DNA of 64,000 nt, taken from the NCBI RefSeq assembly GCF_016808335.1, contig NC_053150.1, positions 40,761,607 through 40,825,606 of the forward strand. Direction: 5' to 3'. The notes beneath the pieces are model-generated. The model saw only the letters and a program-made list of their open reading frames with translations, did not search any database and was not told where the DNA came from. This document shows, piece by piece, positions 1 through 10,946 of the stretch. The translations under genes were made by a program, and so were the position numbers. Each line of letters opens with the position of its first letter. The stretch's first letter is position 1. The stretch is from Panicum virgatum (lineage: Eukaryota > Streptophyta > Magnoliopsida > Poales > Poaceae).

Positions 1-2
1 TT

Positions 3-1344
3 GATTCTGGAGCATCACACTCATTCATATCCTCGAGTTTTGTGGAGAAACATAAAATACCTACAGTACTACTAAAAACACCCTTATTAACCCGGACGCC
101 CGGAGGAGACATCAGGTGTCAACTGGGTTGTCTACGGGTGAGGATCAATTTAAGTGGGGTAGAGTTTCTAGCAGATCTAGTAGTACTTAAGTCAGAAGGG
201 ATAGACGTGATCCTTGGAATGGACTGGCTAAGCAAACACAATGGCCTCATAGGTTGTACGGACAAGGTAGTACACCTAACAAACCCAGAGGGAGTCCGAG
301 TGACCTGTCACACCCGGGAAAGTGGAGCGAACCCGATGGTATTCAGCATGGGAGCCAAGACCTTGGAAGAAGTCCCAGTAGTGAACGAGTATCCAGATGT
401 CTTCCCAGAAGAACTTCTCGGTATGCCACCAGATAGGGACGTAGAATTTGTCATTGATCTTGTTCCTGGAACCGCCCCCATAGCCAAGAGATTGTATAGG
501 ATGGCAGCCTCCGAGTTTGCGGAGTTAAAGAAACAACTGGAGGAGTTACAACGGATTGGCTTCATCAGACCAAGTTCGTCACCTTGGGGAGCCCCGGTTC
601 TATTCGTCAAGAAGAAGGACGGGAGTATGAGGTTGTGTGTTGATTACCGGGCACTTAACGAAGTCACTATCAAGAACAAGTACCCCCTCCCTAGGATCGA
701 TGATCTTTTTGACCAGTTAAAAGGAGCCAAGTACTTTTCCAAGATTGACCTGAGGTCCGGCTATTTTCAGCTCAAGATCAGGGAGAGCGACATCCCGAAG
801 ATAGATTTTGTCACCCGGTATGGGCAGTTTGAGTTTACGGTGATGTCTTTTGGACTGACAAATGCACCTGCCTATTTCATGAACCTCATGAACAAAGTGT
901 TTATGGACGAGTTATATAAGTTTGTCGTAGTCTTCATTGACGACATACTTATCTACTCGAAGAGTATTCAGGAGCACGAGCAACACCTGAGGGTAGTTTT
1001 GGAAAAACTGAGAATGCATAGGCTATACGCCAAGTTCAGCAAGTGTGAGTTCTGGCTAGAGAAAGTAGCCTTCCTTGGTCATATTTTGACCGCCGAAGGA
1101 GTAGCCGTGGACCCCGAGAAGGTCGAAGCAGTATCCAACTGGCAGCAACCAACCAATGTCAGTGAGATCAGGTGTTTTCTCGGATTAGCTGGGTATTATC
1201 GGAGATTCATTGAGGGATTTTCTAAGATAGCCCGGCCCATGACAGAGCTGCTCAAGAAAGAGAAGAAGTTCACCTGGACGGAGTCATGTGAAAGGAGCTT
1301 CCAGGAGTTGAAGCGAAGATTGACGACAGCCCCAATACTAACCC
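3..1344 (+). pseudogene. Ty3/gypsy pol, protease and reverse transcriptase part
   Basis: An open frame runs from the window edge (codons start at base 3) to the insertion point. The aspartic protease active site DSGA is encoded at bases 3-14, and GMDWL, typical of these proteases, follows about 70 residues later. The reverse transcriptase holds the fingers/palm motifs [17 protein letters not shown] and the catalytic FIDD (the YxDD box) at about base 940, then the connection with FLGH and the [12 protein letters not shown] motif. The frame is intact up to base 1344, where the solo LTR begins. The ORF then runs 66 bases into that LTR and stops at 1409. RNase H and integrase resume at 5745. Confidence 0.93.
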
Positions 1345-1704
1345 TGTGGCGGAACCACCCAAAACTACTGGGCCCGGGTGCACTGATCTTCGTTGCTAAG
1401 CAACTCTGACCCAATCTGGCACTCACCGGCAGTTCCTCGAGTGAAGCCTCGATAAAAGCCACGCTATTCCAGGATCAGCAGACAACACTCACACGAAGGT
1501 GAGCCCAGAGATTACAACACAAACCATTTCATACATCTCAGAGTGATTGCAGCGGAAAGAAAACTTATTACAAACCATGTTCAGACTAGCGAAGTACTAC
1601 GGAGTTCCAACTCCTCAAATTATTCAAGTCTCAAAGTTCAGCGGAAGCATTAAAAGATAACTAACGAAATAACGTGACACATCGGTAAAGCCCGTACGAA
1701 TGCG

Positions 1705-2939
1705 TCACTCAGCGGGAGGGTGATTAGCACCAGCTGAAGGGCCATCCCACTCAACAGACCAACCCGGAGGCAGAGTACAAGGCCAAGTAAGACTCGCAAA
1801 CAGGTCTTCAAAGTTAGTACCTGAAAAACAGTGCCACAAGCAAGGCTGAGTATACTAATACTCAGCAAGACTGACCCGTCTCCGGATATAACATAGTCCG
1901 ATAACTAGACATGCAAGCTTTTTGGTTGGTAGGGTTTGTTTGCCAAAAATGCCGCTAAGTGTTGATCCTTAATTTCAGGTTTTACTTAGCCAGATTCTAG
2001 TAGAATTAACCATTCTAAATTTGCAACTGACTCTACTCAAACATGGTAGAGCAACCATTTAATCAACCAACAGTATTTTCATCATTGGATTTCACTTGTT
2101 ACTCTATGTGACCGAAAACATTAAGCAATCTCATGCCGTGAGAGGCGGACGATTCTGAATCGAATTTCAACCTGGCCAGGGGAACCTAGACCACACGCAT
2201 GGGGATCGACTTCGCTCCCGCCCACGCTACTTTTCCCCTTTCTTTCCAGTCCGTGGATCCGAAACACCCTCCCCGACTACAGAGTCCGACCACTCTGCAC
2301 CCGTACGTCGCGACATAAAAAAAATAAACCCTACTTCTACCAGGAGGGTGCGAGATCGTTCCACTCGCCGGTCCAATCAGGTACTTAAGCTTACCGATTA
2401 CCATATTTCTCGGTATGTGGCTAGTACTTTCAAACGCTTAACGAAATGAGCCACACACCGCGACCTTAGCCATTTTTGACTATACCAGCGGGGTATCACA
2501 ACTACACAACCCCGCCCGTTGTCCTTACATTTCAACAGGAATTAAAGTCAGTACAAATCCTATTTGCTCGCGAGAGGCAGGGAACCACTCGACTTCTACC
2601 GAACCTATTTAGCATGGCAACTAGTCGATAAAAAGATCCGGTATCAAACATAGGTTCCTATGGATCATGCATCTAGGGTTTTCGATCAACGCCTAGAGAA
2701 CTTAATTGCAGAAAACCAACTATTACCATACATTAATAAATAGATAGCAGAATGGTAATTCGGAAAAAATAGTGGGATTATGCTCCGGGGCTTGCCTTCT
2801 TGGGTACTGTCAGACAGAAAAGCTTCTGGGGCTTGGCCCAGGTCTTGAGACAAGTTAGTACAGTTCAGATTAACCTCCTGCTCCGCACGAGAGTCCGCGG
2901 GCACCAGTTCGTAGTATCCGTCCGCGAGGTTAACCGTTT
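1705..2939 (-). CDS. LTR-encoded spliced acidic ORF (LTR B), last two exons
   Basis: Two exons on the minus strand inside the solo LTR: complement(2796..2939) and complement(1705..1820). The first is preceded by an acceptor (ATATAG) and starts with the last two bases of a codon. It ends in GAAG followed by GCAAGC, the consensus of a GC-AG intron donor. The second follows CTGTTTTTCAG, restores the codon in phase 1, and continues 37 residues to TGA at 1705-1707, ending PPAE. Lengths 144 and 116 are exactly what phase 1/phase 1 requires. Equivalent exons occur in LTRs A and C. No known domain is recognised; the first exon and start codon are not resolved. Inferred from splice signals and frame only. 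Confidence 0.45.
1845..1866 (-). other. LTR hairpin GCTGAGTAT/ATACTCAGC
   Basis: A perfect 9-bp inverted repeat with a 4-base loop, 25 bases upstream (in LTR sense) of the final splice acceptor. It corresponds to the GAGTAC/GTACTC hairpins of the other three LTRs, with a paired C-to-T and G-to-A change. Confidence 0.65.
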
Positions 2940-4956
2940 CTATATGCAATGCAAGATTTTGAGTTATTCAGGGATATAATTTCTTTCCTTCACGATAAAG
3001 TTGTAGTCCATGAAAGTTAATTTAGTAATGATTTCACATTTCATTGCATGGGCAACCGTTTATAGAGTAGCAAACATAACTACGGTTATTTATGAATGAG
3101 TGGGGTTTTGGGTTTTCATTTTTTTATTTCAACACATAGCATGCTTTCATTATTCCTTAACAACACCACTACTAAAGAGCTAGTGATGAAACACTAAAGT
3201 AACTCAGATTCAAACTTGAACATTAGGGTATAAATTTCAGCATCTACCATAGAGCAAGAACTATAACTATTCATGCAAAAGGATTACTCTAGTTACTTCA
3301 TCTTTTTGTACAGAATGTTCAACATGGATTCTGGTGCTAGGAATTTTATGCAAGCAACTTCAAAGCATAAACTCAGTACTGAAATTTTTCCAGATTTTAT
3401 ACACTTATATAGCAGAGGTGATAAAAAGATTAAAAACAGCAAGCCATTAACAAAGATTAAATCTACAGAAAGTTTTACTAAGGATTTGCTTCTCAAATTT
3501 TTACCAGAGACTGATCCTGAGTTAAACATACTCCAGAAAATTTTTCAAGATTTAACTCACTATGATAAATTAGTTATTCAGTTAATTTAACATGAGTTTG
3601 CATGAATTTCTCAAGATGCATCCGACCAGTATTGCATCTGAAATTTTTATCACAGGTAGAACATACTCTAAACAAGATTATTCCCAAAAATGATGATCAG
3701 AAACATTGTAGATTACTCAGAACAAAAATAGTAAATCTAGCCCTAAGATGTTAAGCATGATTATTCACCAAGGCAAAACTCTGTAACTGCAGCTCAAAAT
3801 TTTTAGACAGGAACATGGAGCTAAAAAGAGACTCCAGAAATAAATATAAATTTTTCTGAGCATAAGAACTATATATGAGGAATTAAGTTGATTAAACAAG
3901 CATAAATCATGGTATATAGCAAATGAACTCTAATAAATTTGAATTTTAGAGATTTGCAGGGATTCATTGGCACAAGGCTGTAGTAAAATTTTCAGAGTAA
4001 GTTCATGTACAAATTTTCCAGAATTAAATCGAGATTGCTAACAATAGATTAGAGAATCTTGATTGTTCTAACCCGATAACTGTTTTGGTTTGGTGTCATC
4101 TTTTTACTGTGATCTTAGCATCCCATCAGTTATAACATATCCAAAAATCAAAGTCATTTGATGAGCAGAACTTCATGAACATGCATAAGGTGATTTTCTT
4201 AATCTTTTCCCTAGATTAAATTCGGTTGAGTTTATGCAAATGTGAATGTTACAAAATTTGTAGATTTTGTTACAAGGATTCCAGATCAGTTGAGTTTGCA
4301 TTTTTCTGATTTTTCTGTGATTTGTTTCGCATTTTAGAAGTTCACTGGTATACACTGTAAAACTTGCAGAGACACCCTTGAACGAAAAAAAGAAATTACA
4401 ACCGGGTCCTTCGCCGGCCTTCTCCGCCGTGGCATCTTGCCGGTGGTGTTCTGCGGTGCAGGGCTTACCGGGGCTGCCACGGGGAGGCGCGTGGGGGAGA
4501 AAGGATCGAGGAACACCTACCCTGGTCGACGTTCGAGCGTTTGGAGCACAGGTTCAAGCTCGTCGGCGTTGATGGCGGGTCGGTTGTTCGGCTCGCCGGC
4601 GCTGGAGGTGAAGGAGGGCTCGGGGTAGGGGAACAAGGCGCGCACGAGCACCGCGTGAGCTCGTGGATGCTTCTGGGGTAGCTGTCGGGCTCGGCCTTCC
4701 CCGGAGCTGGCCGGTCCGCGGTGAGCCTGAGCTCGCCGGCGGCGGCGCAAAAGGGGAACGGCTTCGGGAGGGGTTTTGGGTTCGATTCCGCGCGCGTGGA
4801 GCGTAACTAGGAGGTGGAGAAGCTTCTGCGGTGGTCGGAGGGGGCAATGTGGGGCTGGGCTAGCCGGTCCGCGCGAGCTGGATCTCGGCGGCCATGGCGG
4901 AGCGGCGGGAGGAGGAAGAAGAGGAAGAAGGGGCGCGACCGTGGGTTTCTGGGGGT

Positions 4957-4963
4957 CTTTATA
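4957..4963 (-). promoter_or_regulatory. TATA box of solo LTR B
   Basis: TATAAAG on the minus strand, between an AT-rich U3-like stretch (about 5300-5700) and a GC-rich, pyrimidine-rich leader. The same layout (TATAAAA at 8776-8782) occurs in the 3' LTR of the host element. Confidence 0.6.
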
Positions 4964-5744
4964 GGCCAAAGAGCTCCTGGGTGAGCAATGTAGTGACTGG
5001 GGGTGGTCGATTTGGCCCTGGGCGACTCGACGGCGAGCGGGCGGAGGAGGCAGCGGCGCTGCGCCGGCCGGGGTGTCGTGGCGGCTCGGGAGCGGCCTGG
5101 GACGCGTGTGCGCGCGAGGAGGTGCCAAGGGGCGGGCCAGGTGGCGTTAAACGGTTTCCCCGGGTCCATTTGGCCGTGGGCGCGCGGTGGACGAAGTCCA
5201 CCGGCGGCGTACGGCGGGCGGCGGGCGAAACAGAGCCAGCCGGGAGAGAGAGATGGAGATGGGGGCTCTTTTGCGATTTCTGAAAATTTCAGGGACCTCT
5301 CGGTAAACAAAAATTATCTCCTACTTGGAGGGCTCAAATGGAAAAGTGTTGAATACCATTTTTGTATAACTTTTCAAGATCTACCACTTTTGTGTTATGC
5401 AAATTTTCGTTTGAAACTCACATTTTGAACTATTGGTACATTTACATATTTGCACAAAAGGACTTTAGTTTTAATCAGTTTTTGACTTGACTTTGGCTGA
5501 AGTTCAATTGAGCACATGTCAATTGAAATACTTCTCATGAGCCAACAAAAATTTTGTGCACATTTTTGAATTAAAATTTGAGTAGTTTTTCACTCCTTTC
5601 TCTTTTTCCTTTAATTTCTTTTGTATGATTTGTATTTTATTTGGTCCTTTCTCTTTGAATTAGTTTCCCAAATTTTTCTTTTAACTTTCCCTAATGTGTA
5701 TTGATTGGATTTCAAAGTATTGACACCTGAGGTGTCACAAACCC

Positions 5745-7780
5745 AGCCGGATATTCATCGGGATTTTGTCATCTACTGTGATGCATCCCGACAAGGGTTG
5801 GGTTGTGTGCTGATGCAAGACGGGAAAGTTGTTGCATATGCTTCCCGCCAGCTCAGGTCTCATGAGCAGAACTATCCAACCCATGATTTGGAACTTGCAG
5901 CCGTAGTGCATGCTCTCAAAATTTGGAGGCATTATTTGATTGGAAATAAGTGCGAAATCTATACCGACCACAAGAGCCTAAAGTACATTTTCACCCAGCC
6001 CGATTTGAACTTAAGGCAGAGAAGATGGCTGGAATTGGTCAAAGATTATAATTTGGAAATCCATTATCACCCTGGTAAGGCAAACGTAGTAGCCGACGCC
6101 CTTAGTCGGAAATCCTACGGACCCAAGAATGACCATTTGCGAGAAGAAATGGCATGATTAAACGTGCACATTGTCCCTCGAGGCTCCAGCCAAGTACTGA
6201 ACGTTCAATCCACTCTAGAAGAAAGAATCAGGAAAGCCCAAAGATCGGACAAGGGACTGATGGAAATCCGGAGGCAGACCGGAGAAAATAAGGCCCCAGA
6301 CTTTAGAGTGGATAATAGGGGAATGTTATGGTATAAAGATAAAATTTGTGTGCCTCGGAAAGGAGAATTCAGGCAAATAATTATGGATGAAGCCCACAAC
6401 TCAGCCTACTCCATTCACCCAGGATCCACCAAGATGTATATGGACTTAAGACAGAAATATTGGTGGAATGGGATGAAGGCAGATATTGCACGATTTGTCG
6501 CCCGTTGTGATACTTGCCAGAGAATCAAAGCTGAACACCAGAAGCCGGCAGGATTGTTGCAACCCCTACCCATCCCGGTTTGGAAATGGGACGAAATAGG
6601 GATGGATTTTGTGGTAGGATTGCCCAGAACACAGAAAGGACACGATTCCATATGGGTAATAGTGGACCGACTCACTAAAGCGGCTCACTTCATACCCGTA
6701 CGGACCAACTATGGCGGAGAGAAGCTAGCCAAGCTCTATGTGGAGAATATAGTGAAGTTGCATGGTGTGCCCAGTCGTATTGTTTCAGATAGAGGGACCC
6801 AGTTCACCTCTAGATTTTGGAAAAGTTTGCATAAAGCCATGGGCACCAAGCTAGACTTTAGCTCCGCTTATCACCCGCAGACGGATGGCCAGATAGAAAG
6901 GGTAAACCAGATTATGGAAGATATGTTGAGAGCATGTGTCCTCACTTATGGCAAAGATTGGGAGCAGAGTTTACCCTATGCCGAGTTCTCATACAACAAC
7001 GGGTATCAAGCAAGCTTGGGCATGTCGCCGTTCGAAGCTCTTTACGGAAGAAAATGCAGGACCCCGCTAATGTGGTCAGAAGTTGGAGAACGTGCCCTAG
7101 TCGGGCCCGCACTCATAAAAGAAGCAGAAGAAAGAGTAGCCGAGATTAGAGAGAAATTGAAAGCAGCCCAGTCCCGGCAGAAGAGTTATGCCGACAAGAA
7201 AAGACGGGAAATAAGTTTCAACCCAGGAGATTTCGTGTATCTCAAGGTATCACCCATTCGATGAACCCGAAGATTTCAGGTACAAGGAAAATTGGCCCCT
7301 CGGTACATTGGACCATACCGAGTTCTGAAGAAAGTTGGAGCAGTAGCATACCGTTTGGAGCTACCAAAAGAAATGTCAGATATACATCCAGTATTCCACG
7401 TCTCGCAGCTAAGAAGATGTTTGAGGGCACCCGAAGCGGAACATGTGTCAGTAGAAACGATAGATCTACAGCCAGACCTACGATATCAGGAAGTACCGGT
7501 CAAGATTCTAGACACTGTCACTAGGAGAACCAGAAACTCCGAAGTACGGATATGCAGAGTTCAGTGGAGCAGACACGGAGTGGAAGAAGCTACCTGGGAA
7601 CGCGAAGACGCTCTAAAGAAGGAGTTTCCCCACCTGTTTAGGAGCCAGCCGAATCTCGAGGACGAGATTCATTTTAAGTGGGGTAGGTTTGTAACATCCC
7701 GAAAACTCACTAAACTAAATCATGGGCTAAAACCGTTTTTCGTCGTTGAGCTCGACTCCCCCTTGAACCCTGAACCCTAG
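5745..7780 (+). pseudogene. Ty3/gypsy pol, RNase H, integrase and chromodomain part
   Basis: This continues pol after the solo LTR. RNase [11 protein letters not shown], the catalytic DLELAAVV segment, and YTDHKSL, to about 6100. Integrase: HHCC zinc finger (H and H in the 6390-6420 region, CDTC at about 6510), then the DDE core with GMDFVVGLP, SDRGTQFTS and the glutamate in QIERVNQ, and the GPY/F-type module near 7300. A chromodomain follows at about 7510-7620 (VQWSRHGVEEATWE). Two in-frame TGA codons, at 6155-6157 and 7262-7264, break the frame while the same frame continues on both sides, so the copy cannot make full polyprotein. The frame has no stop before the LTR and runs 91 bases into it, ending with TAG at 7778-7780. 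Confidence 0.92.
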
Positions 7781-8775
7781 TCCCAGAATTTCTCCTGAAC
7801 AACCCGACATCCGAATTCATTTCGCATCCCATCTTTTCCCATCCAACGCGACGCGTCGCGACCGGCTGCCGCGAATATCGCCCCCTCTTTTTCCCTCTCT
7901 CCTTTTTCCTCTCTCCCCTCCGACCGCGTGCCCCATCTCCCGCGGCCCGCACGACACGCGTGGCCGACCGCGGCCGCGGTCGCCGCTGGCGCGCGCCGCC
8001 CCCCTCCTTTTCCTTTCTCTTTTTTCCCCTTTTCCCCTTTTCTTTATTCCTTTTTCCTATTTTCTTTTTTTTCCCTCACCCCTCTTCTTTTCTTTCTTTT
8101 CCTTTCTTCCTTCTTCTCTCTTCCTTCTTCCCCGTCGCGCGCCTGAGCTGCTCCCAGCCCGGCCCGCCTGCCCCGCGCGCACGCCCGCGCACACGCCTCG
8201 GCTCGCCGCCTGGCCGCGCTCGCGCGCGCCCGCGCCGGCCGCACCACGCCGCCCCGGCCCGGGCTTCACCCAGCTCGCTCGCCCCGCCCCTGTGCGCGCG
8301 CCTGCCCGTGCGCATGCGCACGCGCGCACGCACGCGGTGCCCGGCGCCCGGGCCAACCGCGCCACGCCGCGGCCGCCTGCCAGCGCCGGTCCTGCTCCTC
8401 GCCCCGCTGCCCCACATGCCGCGACACCAGCCGTGCCAAGCTGCCGCCCACGCGCACGCCCGCACGCGCCTGCTCCCACCGTGCGCTGCGCGCATCCACG
8501 CGGCCGCCATCACCGCAGTGCCGCTCGCCGAGCCGCGTCCCGCCCTCGCCGCTTGCGCCGATGCCTTGTGCCCGCATAGCACCCCTGGGGCCCTCCACAT
8601 GCACGCTCTCCTCCTGCACACTGTGCCGCTGCCCGAGCCATCATTTCGCCCCAGCCTCGTCGTCCGCGCCGCCGCCGCGTCGCGACGCCGGGCGCCATTA
8701 AAGCGCCCCGTGCCGCTCGCCGGCCTCCTCACCGACCCGCACCACCCACGACCCTCCCCACCGACCTACATAGGC

Positions 8776-8782
8776 TATAAAA
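8776..8782 (+). promoter_or_regulatory. TATA box of LTR A
   Basis: TATAAAA within GGCTATAAAAGGA, followed after about 30 bases by a CT-rich start region. It is likely the promoter for element transcription; U3 would then be 7690 to about 8805. Confidence 0.7.
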
Positions 8783-9692
8783 GGACGCCCGGCGTCGCTC
8801 CTCCACTCCATGACCGCCTCCACCACAGGCCGCACCTCCTCCCAAGCTCCAGTGCCGCCGCCGCGCACAACCTTGGCCGCCGCCCGCCGGCCACCGCAGA
8901 GCCGCCTCCTCGCTCCACCTCCGCCCAAGGTGAGGGGCGCAATAGCTTCCCCTAGCTCTCTTCCCTGTTTCCCCCTTCTCCATGGCCACCGCCAAGCCCC
9001 GCAGCGCCGCCGCCGCGCCGGTCAGAGCCGGCCGCCGCCCCCGCCTTGGCGCCGCCCCTCCAGGACACCTCCACCCGAATCGAGAGGGGGAATCACTTCC
9101 TCACGTCACCTTCTCTTTTCCCCCCTCCTCCCGGCCGCCGCCGCCGCGCCCTGGCTCGCCGGCGCAGGGCACCACCGCCGCCCCCTCCCCCTTCCTCTGT
9201 TTTGGCCACGGGAGAGGGGAGGAAGGAAGACCATTTTACCTTTAGCCCCCCCTCTCCTCCCATTTTAGTAAAGACACCTTTCCCCCTTTTTGCCATCTTA
9301 CAAAAAGAACCCTGCCCTTTGTTCTAATTTCAAGTAAACCCTTCCACATAAAAACATAATTCTAAGTATACCCTTGACCCTTCCAGTTTAGTCCAAAGGT
9401 TTTTAGAAATTGCAAATAGGCCCCTGCCTTCTCGAGAAATAGTTACAACTAGGCCCCTGACCCCTTATCCGATCCCTGAACCTTTACTAAACCTATTATT
9501 TCATGCACCAAACGAACTCTGACCGACCCGAAACTTTACCACGCCTCTTATAACTTAGTTTCGGCCATGCCATTAGAAAACCACTCGAAAATATTACTCC
9601 GTACTCTATATTTTATGTGTTTCCATTTCGAGCTCAACAATAAATCTTTAAGTTCTGTGTCTTGATTGAGTACTTGTTTGTGTGCGCTGTAG

Positions 9693-10946
9693 ACCACGGA
9701 GTGAACGAAGGAGAGCCCGTCAACAAGCAGTACTGTGAGCAGGAGAACGAGGACCCGTTCCGTGACCCCGAGCTCGGAGGACAGGACCCCCCAGAAGGCT
9801 TTGAAGACGGCAAGTTCAATCCCATCCTTTGATGCATGCTTTTGTCCTAGTTTTTATAAACACAATCTATTGGCCTGTTTTAGAAAATTTGCATATATTT
9901 TGCTTGTTGAAAACACGGTTGGATAGCCACCCCTTGATTTGTTATGACCATTCCTTGATCACCTAGATTAATGTCTGAATGTGTTGTTTGGACGTTAATC
10001 ACTGCTAGAAAGCTACGCTTAGGACCTTGAACTCAATACAATTTGTTTTATAAAGGAAAATGTGTGAGTGTGTGGGAAGGGAAAAATGTGAAATTTCGAA
10101 AGTTGAGTTAGACGGGATGGATGGCATTTCTGTGTGGTTTGCCGTTGGTGTGCTCGTGCCTGTGTGGAAGAGCAGGGAAGGGAGATATCCATCTTGTCAC
10201 CCCTAAGGACCGATTTGGTGTGTCATCTCACCTAACTCCACTATCGTGCAAACCACTCGACCGTTGAATGGGCAACGGCTTAGCATAAACCCCACTAGTT
10301 AGTCTGATAGCCATCAGGAGGGCTGAGAGCAACGGGTGATCAAGGAGAAGGGATATGCTCAGTGTGACTTACACCCCGGTTATACCTCAGAGTTAGGTCG
10401 ATGACCCCTTGGTGAATCCCGTGATGGCTAGTCAGGCTTAGCTAAGGTGGGTAATGGCTATGTTGGGATCTACACCGACACGACGGTGTTCGAGATGTGG
10501 TATCCTACTTGTGGGTAAAGTTGCACACCTCTGCAGAGTTAAAAGCTATTCGAATAGCCGTGCCCACGGTATTGGGTGAGTTACGGTGTGGTCACATAAC
10601 TAGTGTTTCATTGGGATGGGCTGGTGTGAGTTGTTTTGGAATTGTGTCCGGCAGTTGTGCCGTGTGCTACGACGGATGGGGAGTCCGGTAGCAGTTTAAA
10701 ACTTGAACTCCGTGTTACTACAAAAACTGATTTTTCTAAAAAGGTTTTCTGTTAAATGAACCCCTGCATAAAGTATCGTTTTTCTGTAAATTAAACCGTA
10801 ACCTTATCCTTGATTTACCTATGCATATTATTCTGATATAACCCCCTCCGTGGGTGTGGTTGGACTTGCTGAGTACGTTTGTACTCACCCCACTCTTACT
10901 TTTTACAGAAGAAGACCCAGACTTCGTGCCAGACGACGCTGAGTAG
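9693..10946 (+). CDS. LTR-encoded spliced acidic ORF (LTR A), last two exons
   Basis: Exons 9693..9809 and 10909..10946. The first follows GCGCTGTAG and begins with two codon bases. It is rich in Glu/Asp/Pro and ends GAAGACG before GCAAGT, a near-consensus GC intron donor. The second follows CTTTTTACAG, resumes in phase 1 and ends quickly with DDAE and TAG. The 1.1 kb intron holds the three-palindrome block and the GAGTAC hairpin. Exon lengths 117 and 38 fit phase 1 at both ends. A possible first exon with ATG at 8810 and donor at 8930 is in the wrong phase, so the 5' end is unresolved. No domain is recognised. Cellular role unknown. Confidence 0.45.
10529..10576 (+). other. Three-palindrome block in LTR A
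   Basis: Three consecutive small inverted repeats: CTCTGCAGAG (10529-10538), GCTATTCGAATAGC (10545-10558), and CCCA/TGGG with a 6-base loop (10563-10576). They follow GTGGGTAAAGT. Blocks of the same order occur at 36595-36643 and, on minus, at 40236-40284. Confidence 0.7.
10870..10887 (+). other. LTR hairpin TGAGTAC/GTACTCA
   Basis: A 7-bp perfect inverted repeat with a GTTT loop, 21 bases before the final splice acceptor of the LTR ORF. Confidence 0.7.

Larger units (their letters stand above)
1345..5739 (-). mobile_element. Solo long LTR inserted in pol (LTR B), 4395 bp
   Basis: The insertion starts TGTGGCGGAACC and ends GAGGTGTCACA on the + strand, so it has TG...CA termini. It is flanked by a perfect 5-bp target duplication AACCC (1340-1344 and 5740-5744). 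Removing the insertion and one duplication changes length by 4400, which matches the frame change between the two pol halves. I see no second LTR, primer-binding site or pol inside, so it reads as a solo LTR left by LTR-LTR recombination. Its orientation is minus: a TATA box lies at 4957-4963 (minus), followed downstream by a GC-rich leader. It carries a spliced acidic ORF (1705-2939) and a terminal hairpin (1845-1866). Confidence 0.9.

Noticed and set aside
8810..8929. Possible first exon of the LTR A ORF (ATG at 8810, donor at 8930)
   Set aside because: Ends in phase 0 while the next exon needs phase 1, so it does not join in frame.
7960..8955. 331-codon ORF on + and several overlapping minus ORFs
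   Set aside because: Lies in the GC-rich part of LTR A; Pro/Arg/Ala-rich in every frame, no domain, crosses the LTR TATA box.
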